A stretch of DNA of 20,871 bases from JAMLHN01 sp035708745 (lineage in GTDB: Bacteria; Chloroflexota; Chloroflexia; Thermomicrobiales; UBA6265), in NCBI GenBank assembly GCA_035708745.1, contig DASTFJ010000072.1, positions 1-20,871 on the forward strand, read 5' to 3'. The first letter of the stretch is position 1, and each line of letters starts with the position of its first letter. This document shows positions 13,964 to 20,500 of the stretch, piece by piece. A model generated the notes under the pieces. It searched no databases, was not told the origin of the DNA, and saw nothing but the letters and a program-made list of their open reading frames with translations. The translations under genes and the position numbers were made by a program.

Positions 13964-15314
13964 TCGCTTCCGGGGAGGGGCTCGACGGCGAGGCGACTGG
14001 CGACGCCGGCGGAGATGCCGCCGGGGAGCCGGCGGGCGACGCAACAGGAGTCGCCTCTGGCGCCTGCTGGTAAATCAGTTCGACCTGGCCGTTCGGCGCC
14101 AGCAAGAATCCGGCGGCAACCCCGTACTCGTTGTCCGTCCGCCCGGACACTCCGGTGGCCACTAGCCCAGCGGGTGTAAACGCAAGTCGCGGTTCGGCCA
14201 CAATCCCCGGCAAATCGAACCGCTCGATCGAAGGTCCATCGGTTTGCATCATCCAGACTGAGCTCATCTTACCGCTCTCGGCTCGGACCGGATTCGTCAC
14301 GAACGAAGTCACCATACCGTCCGGCGAAACCGCAAACGTTTCCACGCTCGCCGTGTCCCGGCCGGACGGAGAAGTCCATGCTAAATGGGGAGTTCCGCCT
14401 CGAACATCCAGGAAAAAGAGGTCGCCTTGCGGACTTCCAAGCTCCTCCCGCTCGATGATCGTCCCCAGGCGATTGCTCGCGCCGATCCATTGCACACCGC
14501 GCGCATAGCGATTCCCAGATCGATCCGGCGATAGCACAACAATAGGATCGATCGGCTTGGCTCGCATCGAACCGGCGTAGATGCCACTGCCATCTGAGCC
14601 CGATGGTTGCTCGACAAACGCGATAGCATCTCCATTCTGCGACAACGCGACCGCTGCCGGACGTTTGGCGTCCGCCGCCTTTGCCAGCTTGATTTGCGAT
14701 CCGTCAGCAAAGACTTGCAAGAGCCCGCCGCTCGGCATCGAGACCACAACGCTTTCAGAGTCGGGTAACCAGGCGATACCGCCGCGCCCTTCGGCCACCG
14801 AATCGGGAACGTGTTCGTTGCCGCTGCCAATCGGAACCCGAACAATTGCTCCTCCCTCGACCGCAACGAAGTCCACGAACCAGTCGGCAGCCGTATTTCC
14901 ATCCGACGTCAAGATTGCCACGGTTGCGGAGGTGGGATCGGCCGAGGCTGCCCAAAGTGCCCGATCTTCATCCCTCCAAATCGAGAGACCTCCTAGCGGA
15001 TCAGCCCGAATGGCAATCAATTCGTGCTGGAGCGGTACGATCCCAATCTGTTCCTGGCCTCGCGGGGAAAGCAAGTCGCGAGTTGCCATCGGTGTCGGCA
15101 CTGCCGTCGGTGATCCGGCAATCGCGGGAGTCGCCTCCTGCGTTCGGAGTTCGGCGCCTGGTTGAGACGTGCGCGGGTCACCAGCGAAATGACGCTCGCT
15201 CGATTCATCTCCGCACCCGGCCAAGGCCAGGACGGACAAACCGGGAACTAACAGGAGCGATCGACGGGAAAGCGAACGCGCAGGTTTGGCATGTCGCGGA
15301 CCGCGTTTTGCCAT
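13947..15314 (-). CDS. Predicted lipoprotein with beta-propeller-like repeats and Ser/Pro/Ala-rich tail
   Basis: I do not recognise a specific family. From ATG 15314 the protein has 455 aa. It begins with a Tat-like SRRSLLLV (Arg17-Arg18), a hydrophobic run and a lipobox LAGC with Cys34, so it should be exported and lipid-anchored. A Thr/Pro/Ala-rich linker (about 45-80) follows. The central part contains degenerate TolB/PD40-like blades (GIAWLPDSESVVVSMPSGG, AVALSQNGDAIAFVEQ, FAVSPDGMVTSFV), suggesting a beta-propeller, possibly for binding rather than catalysis. The last 35 residues are a low-complexity ASP/SP repeat. A GGGGAG lies 16 bases before the ATG, which is long spacing; the upstream TTG 15353 is a weaker alternative. 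It ends overlapping dnaX by 17 bases and is divergent from gatCA. Confidence 0.75.
   Translation of the reverse strand: MAKRGPRHAKPARSLSRRSLLLVPGLSVLALAGCGDESSERHFAGDPRTSQPGAELRTQEATPAIAGSPTAVPTPMATRDLLSPRGQEQIGIVPLQHELIAIRADPLGGLSIWRDEDRALWAASADPTSATVAILTSDGNTAADWFVDFVAVEGGAIVRVPIGSGNEHVPDSVAEGRGGIAWLPDSESVVVSMPSGGLLQVFADGSQIKLAKAADAKRPAAVALSQNGDAIAFVEQPSGSDGSGIYAGSMRAKPIDPIVVLSPDRSGNRYARGVQWIGASNRLGTIIEREELGSPQGDLFFLDVRGGTPHLAWTSPSGRDTASVETFAVSPDGMVTSFVTNPVRAESGKMSSVWMMQTDGPSIERFDLPGIVAEPRLAFTPAGLVATGVSGRTDNEYGVAAGFLLAPNGQVELIYQQAPEATPVASPAGSPAASPPASPVASPSSPSPEAITDAG
13965..14065 (-). repeat. Low-complexity GC-rich tract coding a Ser/Pro/Ala tail
   Basis: A degenerate tandem tract built of GGCGAC/GCCGG-like units encodes the C-terminal ATPVASPAGSPAASPPASP-type tail of the lipoprotein. 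The peptide period is 3-5 residues. Such tracts can change length by slippage. Confidence 0.55.
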
Positions 15315-15455
15315 GGTGACGATGAAACGGCTCCCCTGAGGTTCCGGCGACAAGCGGTGAGAATAGCCCCAGTCTATCGTATCGATCTTGATTCCGATTC
15401 CGGAGGCAGCACCGCGCTCGCAATCGAGTCGTCCAGATCGGCCATAGAATCGCTG

Positions 15456-15464
15456 TGCTAGACT
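15456..15464 (+). promoter_or_regulatory. Candidate extended -10 promoter for gatCA
   Basis: TGCTAGACT matches an extended -10 element (TGn plus TAGACT) located 54 bases upstream of the gatC start. No good -35 is seen, as is common for extended -10 promoters. A second possible -10, TAGAAT, is at 15445-15450. Confidence 0.35.
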
Positions 15465-15518
15465 CCTCCGACGGCGCCCGCGTGCGCCGTATTGCTATTT
15501 GGAAAAGGACTTCGAATC

Positions 15519-15824
15519 ATGGCGCTGACACTTGCCGATGTCGATCATGTCGCGACGCTTGCCCGGCTCGGGCTCACCACCGCCGAGCGCGAACGGATGC
15601 GCGATCAGCTTTCGACCATCCTGGAACACATCGGCGAGCTCGACCAGCTCGATACAGAGGCGATCCCGCCAACGGCATCCGTCATCCAGATGACCAACGT
15701 CTGGCGTGAGGATGCGGTGCGCCCGTCTCTTTCAGCAAATGAGGTCTTCAAGAATGCACCGCGCGTGAGCGACGATTGTTTCGTCGTCCGGACTCCGCTG
15801 GGCGGCGAGGGAGACGAAGCATGA
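15519..15824 (+). CDS. gatC: Asp-tRNA(Asn)/Glu-tRNA(Gln) amidotransferase subunit C
   Basis: This is the small non-catalytic subunit that stabilises the GatA-GatB pair in the tRNA-dependent amidotransferase. It is 101 aa and typical throughout: LADVDHVATLARLGLTTAE at the N-terminus, ILEHIGELDQLDT, and the C-terminal REDAVRPSLS..VFKNAPRVSDDCFVVRTPL that wraps around GatA. ATG 15519 has AAGGA 9 bases upstream. Its stop overlaps the gatA start by 4 nt, so the two are translationally coupled. Confidence 0.96.
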   Translation: MALTLADVDHVATLARLGLTTAERERMRDQLSTILEHIGELDQLDTEAIPPTASVIQMTNVWREDAVRPSLSANEVFKNAPRVSDDCFVVRTPLGGEGDEA

Positions 15825-17290
15825 GCGCGCGCAATCTGACCGATCTTACGATCGCCGAAGCTCGGATACTGCTCGATTCGCGCGAAATTTCTGCTGCTGA
15901 GCTGACCGAAGCTCATTTGGCCCGGATCGACGCCCTCGAACCGCTGCTCAACTGTCATATCTCGCTCATGTCGGATGTGGCGCGTCGACAGGCGGCCCTC
16001 GCGGACCGTGCCATTGCCGATGGAACAGCCGGTCCGCTCACGGGAATCCCGGCCTCGATCAAAGATGTGCTCTGCACCGTCGACGCGGACACCACCGCTG
16101 GCTCCCGAATGCTCGCGGGATTCCGATCGCCCTACGACGCAACAGTCGTTCGCAAGCTGCGCGAAGCAGGAGCGGTCTTCGTCGGCAAGGGCAACACCGA
16201 TGAGTTCGCGATGGGTTCTTCGACAGAGAACTCAGCGTACTTTCCAACTCACAATCCGTGGAACACCGATTGCGTGCCCGGCGGATCGTCAGGCGGTCCG
16301 GCGGCTGCGGTCGCAGCGGGCGAGGCAGTTTTCGGCCTCGGCTCCGATACCGGGGGATCGATCCGACAACCAGCGGGCTTTTGCGGGATCGTCGGATTGA
16401 AACCGACTTACGGCCGCGTGTCTCGATTCGGATTGATCGCCTTTGCGAGTAGTCTCGATCAGGTTGGGCCGTTTACCCGGACCGTGGAAGACGCCGCACT
16501 TGTGCTCGAGGCAATCGCCGGTAACGACCGTAACGACTCGACGTCTTCGCCAATGCCGGTAGACGACTTTCGAACCGCACTGCGTACCGACCTCGAAGGA
16601 GTTCGCATCGGGGTCGCACAGGAATATGCTGTCGACGGAATGGAACCCGGCGTCGAAACCGCGGTGACCGAGGCGATCAGCCAGCTGACGCGTCTGGGAG
16701 CGGAGATCGTCCCGGTATCGCTCCCCCACACACGCTATGCGCTGGCGACCTATTACATCACCGCGCCGGCAGAGGCCAGCGCGAATCTGGCCAGGTTCGA
16801 CGGCGTTCGATACGGCCTGCGCATCGACGAGCCAACCATTCGCGAAATGTACGAGCGCACGCGAGGTGACGGCTTCGGGAGCGAAGTCAAACGACGTATC
16901 ATGCTTGGAACCTATGCGCTCAGCTCTGGCTATTATGACGCCTATTACGTCAAGGCTCAGAAAGTTCGGACGCTCATCAAACAAGATTTTGATGCCGCGT
17001 TCGAATCTGTCGATGTGATCGCGGCTCCAACATCGCCGACGACTGCTTTCCGAATTGGCGATCGCATGGACGATCCCTATCAGATGTATCTCGCCGATGT
17101 CTTCACGATCCCGGCCAATATGGCCGGCATCCCCGGAATATCGCTTCCATGCGGTTTCTCGAACAACCTTCCCGTTGGATTGCAGTTTCTGGGCCAGGCA
17201 TTCGATGAATCTACCATGCTCGGTGTCGCCCATGCATATGAGCGATCTCAACCTTGGTCATCGATGCACCCTACGTTGAATGAGCGGTAA
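15821..17290 (+). CDS. gatA: Asp-tRNA(Asn)/Glu-tRNA(Gln) amidotransferase subunit A
   Basis: This is the glutaminase subunit: it releases ammonia from glutamine and passes it to GatB, which amidates Glu-tRNA(Gln) or Asp-tRNA(Asn). It belongs to the amidase-signature family with the Ser-cisSer-Lys triad visible as Lys81 (ASIKD), Ser156 (VPGGSSGGP) and Ser180 (GSDTGGSIRQPA). This is exactly two residues offset from my memory of the S. aureus enzyme. Length 489 aa is normal. The start ATG 15821 overlaps gatC by 4 nt. gatB does not follow; the next gene is 151 bases away and unrelated, so GatB must be encoded elsewhere. A long open frame on the opposite strand is a codon-use shadow. Confidence 0.96.
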   Translation: MSARNLTDLTIAEARILLDSREISAAELTEAHLARIDALEPLLNCHISLMSDVARRQAALADRAIADGTAGPLTGIPASIKDVLCTVDADTTAGSRMLAGFRSPYDATVVRKLREAGAVFVGKGNTDEFAMGSSTENSAYFPTHNPWNTDCVPGGSSGGPAAAVAAGEAVFGLGSDTGGSIRQPAGFCGIVGLKPTYGRVSRFGLIAFASSLDQVGPFTRTVEDAALVLEAIAGNDRNDSTSSPMPVDDFRTALRTDLEGVRIGVAQEYAVDGMEPGVETAVTEAISQLTRLGAEIVPVSLPHTRYALATYYITAPAEASANLARFDGVRYGLRIDEPTIREMYERTRGDGFGSEVKRRIMLGTYALSSGYYDAYYVKAQKVRTLIKQDFDAAFESVDVIAAPTSPTTAFRIGDRMDDPYQMYLADVFTIPANMAGIPGISLPCGFSNNLPVGLQFLGQAFDESTMLGVAHAYERSQPWSSMHPTLNER

Positions 17291-17359
17291 TTGCATTCTG
17301 TGACGATAGAGTCGTTCGACGAGAGGAGCCTAAGTAAAACAAATGAGAGTTGGGTGCTT

Positions 17360-17388
17360 TTGCACGGATGCAGGCACGATAGTATTCT
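17360..17388 (+). promoter_or_regulatory. Possible promoter of the 81-aa gene
   Basis: A weak -35 TTGCAC (17360-17365), a 17-base spacer and a -10 TATTCT (17383-17388) lie 53 bases upstream of the start. Each hexamer is only a partial match. Confidence 0.3.
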
Positions 17389-17441
17389 TGCGATGTAAAC
17401 CGTCGTCAAATTCTGTGAATGTGTAACAGGAGCAACTACCG

Positions 17442-17687
17442 ATGGCCAAGGTTCAGATCATCAGTGAGAATGAAGCGCCAGCGGCGCCAAAGGCTATGAC
17501 TCGCGCTGCCCAGGAATCCCTGGCGATTCTCAACCAACTTACCAAGGGTAAGGTTGCACGCATCGAGCCAAGCGATGGGCAAAGCGTTCGCGGCTTGAAG
17601 TCTTCGATCTCTCGCGTTGCCACAAATAACAAAATGAAGGTAACGCAATGGGACGTCGACGGCGTCCTCTACGTCAAGCTTGTCTGA
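17442..17687 (+). CDS. Small hypothetical protein, 81 aa
   Basis: I do not recognise the family. ATG 17442 has an excellent ribosome-binding site (CAGGAG, about 8 bases upstream), and a textbook terminator follows 42 bases after the stop, so it is a genuine single-gene unit. The protein is basic overall, with an Ala/Pro-rich stretch at residues 12-22 and a helix-prone AAQESLAILNQLTKGK. The C-terminal half reads KSSISRVATNNKMKVTQWDVDGVLYVKLV, a helix followed by two predicted strands. This helix plus beta-hairpin end resembles small nucleic-acid-associated bacterial proteins, but that is a guess from shape. There are no Cys residues, signal or membrane segment. Confidence 0.75.
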   Translation: MAKVQIISENEAPAAPKAMTRAAQESLAILNQLTKGKVARIEPSDGQSVRGLKSSISRVATNNKMKVTQWDVDGVLYVKLV

Positions 17688-17729
17688 GATCGCAAACGAT
17701 CGAAATCTTCAGCGAGAATTGCAGAAATC

Positions 17730-17763
17730 AACGTGGCTGAGGGTTATCCTCAGCCACGTTTTT
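17730..17763 (+). terminator. Strong rho-independent terminator
   Basis: A perfect 13-bp stem (17730-17742 with 17748-17760), loop GTTAT, is followed by a run of five T (17759-17763). It lies 42 bases after the 81-aa gene and is the best intrinsic terminator in the window. Confidence 0.93.
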
Positions 17764-17970
17764 CGATCCCACTCCTTGGGTCGGAATTGAAACCCATTGA
17801 GGTGATGTTGCATCCTCGTCATGATCGATGAGCTAAAGGCGATTCGAAGGGCTCATCTGGGCGAATCTTCCAATTCCCACCTCGATCCATCCTGTCGCAA
17901 GAGCTCCAGCTTGGAGATGCGGACGAGCATCTGAACAGGGCGGCAGTAGCCACCGTCCCATTATTTTCGG
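17764..17970 (+). other. Gene-free stretch with interleaved inverted repeats; possible structured RNA
   Basis: There is no convincing coding frame between the terminator at 17763 and the tRNA-Lys promoter. Two perfect complementary pairs are interleaved: 17827-17833 with 17851-17857 (7 bp) and 17841-17846 with 17862-17867 (6 bp), the order of an H-type pseudoknot. Further on, CCTGT (17891-17895) can pair with ACAGG (17935-17939), enclosing hairpins at 17904-17916 and 17915-17932 that share two bases. A bulged stem, GGGCGG (17938-17943) with CCGTCCC (17953-17959), competes with the outer helix. These may be chance or a noncoding RNA. No promoter is obvious directly upstream, and I cannot test covariation. 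A 37-codon frame starting at ATG 17821 has no ribosome-binding site. Confidence 0.3.
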
Positions 17971-17976
17971 TATACT
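17971..17976 (+). promoter_or_regulatory. -10 box of tRNA-Lys promoter
   Basis: TATACT, a near-consensus -10 element, lies 34 bases before the first base of tRNA-Lys, similar to the 30-base distance in the tRNA-Gly unit. The -35 region (about 17948-17953) is a poor match. Confidence 0.5.
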
Positions 17977-18010
17977 CTCTGAGTCACGACGCATCGACTG
18001 GTCGTTGCGC

Positions 18011-18085
18011 GGCCCGCTAGCTCAATGGCAGAGCATCTGACTCTTAATCAGCTGGTTCGGGGTTCGAGTCCCTGGCGGGTCACCA
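18011..18085 (+). tRNA. tRNA-Lys (anticodon CUU)
   Basis: The acceptor GGCCCGC pairs with GCGGGTC (one G:U), the discriminator A is at 18082, and CCA follows at 18083-18085, so the 3' CCA appears to be encoded, unlike the other two tRNAs here. The D-arm is AGCTCAATGGCAGAGC. The anticodon loop CTCTTAA gives CUU. The stem has TCTGA against TCAGC, with a mismatch at the outer pair. The T-arm is GGGG, TTCGAGT, CCCT. A hairpin terminator follows at 18111. Confidence 0.95.
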
Positions 18086-18110
18086 AGCCAATAACGACAT
18101 TCATCGAACT

Positions 18111-18134
18111 AGCGGCGCCTTCGGGGGCCGCTTT
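18111..18134 (+). terminator. Terminator after tRNA-Lys
   Basis: A stem AGCGGCGCC / GGGGCCGCT with one G-G mismatch and a stable TTCG tetraloop is followed by TTTA. It is located 25 bases after the tRNA. The rest of the gap to mgtE (18135-18384, about 250 bases) shows no M-box or other riboswitch that I can recognise, only a short GTGGT/ACCAC hairpin near 18280-18296. Confidence 0.65.
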
Positions 18135-18384
18135 ACGTTGACGCTACCGCCGTTTCTGAGATCGCGCGGTCGGCGTCCACGACAATGTCACCGCCACTGC
18201 GTTTCCAAGCCGACACTTCTGCTGAGCAACACTCGCGAAACCCATATCCGTTGGATCGATCAGAAACTCGGTTGAGTCGTGGTGCCTCGACCACTGAAGG
18301 CGTACCATGCGCGTCGCGCCGGCTGCTGCCCTGGCTCGCGCCGCGCTTAAGTTTTCTGCGTACGACGCGAACGGGAGAGTTACG

Positions 18385-19731
18385 ATGGCAACCGATGAGC
18401 TGGTTTCCGCCATCAAGAACGCGCTTGCCGCTGGCGACCGCGACCGGGTGCTGTCTCTGGTCAACCAGTCCGATCCCAGTCAGTGGCCCTCAGTTATGCC
18501 TCAGTTGGATGAGCTCGAGCTCCAGTTACTGGTTCGCTTCCTTCCGGAGGATGCGCTCTCAGAGCTGCTGAGCGAAATCGAACCCATCGAGGCGGCCCAT
18601 ATTCTCCGATCGCTCTCCCATCCACAAGCAGCCGATCTCCTGGAAGCGATGGCGCCCGACGATGCGACCGATGTCATCGATGAGCTTCCCGAGGATCAGG
18701 CCGAGCAAATTCTGATCCAGATGGAACCGGCCGGCGCGGCCGAGATCCGCGAGCTGCTTGCGTTCCCGGCGGATTCCGCCGGCGGCATCATGACGCCGGG
18801 GTTCGTGGCGATTTCGCCGAATCTACGCGCGTCTCAGGCAATTGCTGCCCTGCAACGCGTTTCCGAGGAAGCGGAGACCATGTATTACGTGTATGTGGTC
18901 GACGATTTGGAGCGTCTGCTGGGAGTGCTCTCGTTGCATCGGCTGGTGTTGACACGGCCCGACACGCCGGTCCGCGAGCTCATGGTCACGGATCCAGTAC
19001 GTATAGATGCGAGCGCCGACCGGGAAGCAGCCGCTCGATTGCTCGTCGATCGGAATCTGCTCGCCCTTCCCGTCGTCGATGCCGGCAATCGACTACTGGG
19101 AATCATCACCCAGGACGATGTGGCAGATGTCCTCGAAGAAGAAGCAACCGAAGACATCGAGCGGCTCGGCGGTTCGCAACCACTCGATGTGCCCTATCGC
19201 TACGCTGGTGTCACTCTGCTCTTTCGGCGCCGGATCTTCTGGCTGTTGTTGCTCTTCGCCGCTGAGGCGTACACCGGGACGGTCATGCGGCATTTCGAAG
19301 GGGAATTGGCGCAGGTCGTCGCCCTATCGTTTTTCGTTCCGCTTCTCATTGGCACCGGAGGAAATATCGGTAGCCAGGTCACGACCACGCTTGTCCGCGC
19401 CATTGCAGTCGGCGAAGTCACATTGCGGGATGTGCGCTGGGTGCTGGCCAAGGAAATCGCGGTCGGTTTCGTTCTTGGGTTGGTGATGGCCGTGTTCGCC
19501 TATGGCCGATCTCAGCTACTCCACGTCGGGCATGACGTGGGCTTCGTCATCGCCCTGACGATTTTCGCGATCTGCGTTTGGTCAGCGGCGGTGGCGGCGA
19601 TTCTCCCTTTGATCATCAACCGGCTTCGCATCGACCCTGCAGTCGTTTCTGCGCCGTTGATCACCACGTTAGTCGACGGCACCGGATTGGTGATCTATTT
19701 CTCGATTGCAAAGCGATTGCTGCATCTGTAG
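18385..19731 (+). CDS. mgtE: Magnesium transporter MgtE
   Basis: This is a Mg2+-selective, Mg2+-gated channel in the inner membrane. The domain order is standard: an N-terminal superhelical domain of EAAHILRSL / QAADLLEAM / DATDVIDELP-type repeats (about residues 1-130), two CBS domains (about 135-255; YYVYVVDDLERLLGVLSL and LLALPVVDAGNRLLGIITQDDV) and the linking plug helix (EEEATEDIERLGG). Five membrane helices follow, with the GTGGNIGSQ motif and the pore Asp431 in LVDGTGLVIY. Length 448 aa matches T. thermophilus MgtE (450), with the pore Asp at the equivalent place. ATG 18385 follows GGGAGAG at 18373-18379; an in-frame ATG 18307, also with a GAAGG, would add 26 residues and is less likely. 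The protein senses Mg2+ itself; I see no Mg2+ riboswitch upstream. Confidence 0.96.
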   Translation: MATDELVSAIKNALAAGDRDRVLSLVNQSDPSQWPSVMPQLDELELQLLVRFLPEDALSELLSEIEPIEAAHILRSLSHPQAADLLEAMAPDDATDVIDELPEDQAEQILIQMEPAGAAEIRELLAFPADSAGGIMTPGFVAISPNLRASQAIAALQRVSEEAETMYYVYVVDDLERLLGVLSLHRLVLTRPDTPVRELMVTDPVRIDASADREAAARLLVDRNLLALPVVDAGNRLLGIITQDDVADVLEEEATEDIERLGGSQPLDVPYRYAGVTLLFRRRIFWLLLLFAAEAYTGTVMRHFEGELAQVVALSFFVPLLIGTGGNIGSQVTTTLVRAIAVGEVTLRDVRWVLAKEIAVGFVLGLVMAVFAYGRSQLLHVGHDVGFVIALTIFAICVWSAAVAAILPLIINRLRIDPAVVSAPLITTLVDGTGLVIYFSIAKRLLHL

Positions 19732-19762
19732 CGAGTGATCGGCAACGAGCTCGGGTATTCAC

Positions 19763-19768
19763 TATGAT
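19763..19768 (+). promoter_or_regulatory. Possible -10 box upstream of the Tat-exported protein gene
   Basis: TATGAT, a near-consensus -10, lies 43 bases before ATG 19812 in the 80-base gap after mgtE. The corresponding -35 is not recognisable, so the gene may instead be read from mgtE. Confidence 0.35.
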
Positions 19769-19811
19769 GCTTGGAGTGGAACGACCAATCAGAAGGAAGG
19801 ACCGCCCATCG

Positions 19812-20474
19812 ATGTCCGAAAACGAAATGACTCCTTTCGAACCGATTGCGCGGACCATCTCGCGGAGAACGGTCGTTGCCGCTGCTGGAGCGCACCTCGG
19901 CCTGATCGCGGTGTCGAAAACCGCAGCACAGGACGCGACTCCCGAATCGGTAGCAACTCCAGTGGAATCGGAAACCATTCCGCTCGCCAGTCCGGCTGCG
20001 ACCCCGGGCGAACCGCTTAGTTATCTGTTCATCCAGACAGCCGCCCATGGCTCATGGCAGCCCATTCGCGGTCAACCAGGCGCATTCTGGCTAACCTTGA
20101 ATGAGCCGTCGCCACAGACGATCGTGATTCGGGACGAGCCCGAGAATGCTGCTGGCACAATCGACACGGCGCTCTTTTTCGATTCCATCTCTATCGATCG
20201 ATCGAATCCGCTTCAGGGGGTCGTTTCGGCCGAAACGACTACGGGGGATGATGTGCTGGTCGTCTCGTTGCACCGTGCAACCTACGATCCAACGGCCGGC
20301 GCTCTGTCCTACATCGCGACCCGGCTCGACGACTATACCGATGTCCATGGAATCACTCCGTTGCAGGGGCAAGACGGCAACTTCACTCTACCCGCATCGT
20401 TCGGAGCAACGACGCTGTTCATTACGAATGCGTTTTGCCGGGCCGCGGGCGGCGCAACGTGCCAGTTCGGATAG
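19812..20474 (+). CDS. Tat-exported protein of unknown function, 220 aa
   Basis: ATG 19812 has GGAAGGA (19795-19801) 10 bases upstream. The N-terminus carries a twin-arginine signal, SRRTVV with Arg18-Arg19, a hydrophobic Ala/Gly/Leu stretch and a likely cleavage site around residues 39-42 (KTAAQDA). A Thr/Ser/Pro/Ala-rich linker follows to about residue 68. The mature part (about 68-220) is predicted to be beta-rich, with VVSAETTTGDDVLVVSLHRATYDPTAGALSYIATRLDD and the ending GNFTLPASFGATTLFITNAFCRAAGGATCQFG. Two Cys near the end could form a disulfide. It is likely folded in the cytosol before export, and has no lipobox. I cannot name a family. It is followed closely by a lipoprotein gene and may be in one operon with it. 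Confidence 0.75.
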   Translation: MSENEMTPFEPIARTISRRTVVAAAGAHLGLIAVSKTAAQDATPESVATPVESETIPLASPAATPGEPLSYLFIQTAAHGSWQPIRGQPGAFWLTLNEPSPQTIVIRDEPENAAGTIDTALFFDSISIDRSNPLQGVVSAETTTGDDVLVVSLHRATYDPTAGALSYIATRLDDYTDVHGITPLQGQDGNFTLPASFGATTLFITNAFCRAAGGATCQFG

Positions 20475-20500
20475 CGAAGCCTATCCTTACCTTCGCCCTC

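Noticed and set aside
14581..15165. Plus-strand Ser/Pro-rich frame opposite the lipoprotein gene
   Set aside because: The minus-strand product has a signal peptide, lipobox and blade motifs; the plus frame is compositional only.
16289..17251. Long minus-strand open frame (320 codons) opposite gatA
   Set aside because: It mirrors the codon bias of gatA, which has all catalytic motifs. The antisense translation shows no recognisable domain and is rich in Arg/His/Cys without pattern.
18135..18384. Mg2+ riboswitch (M-box) upstream of mgtE
   Set aside because: I could not find the conserved M-box core sequences; only a short GTGGT/ACCAC hairpin is present.
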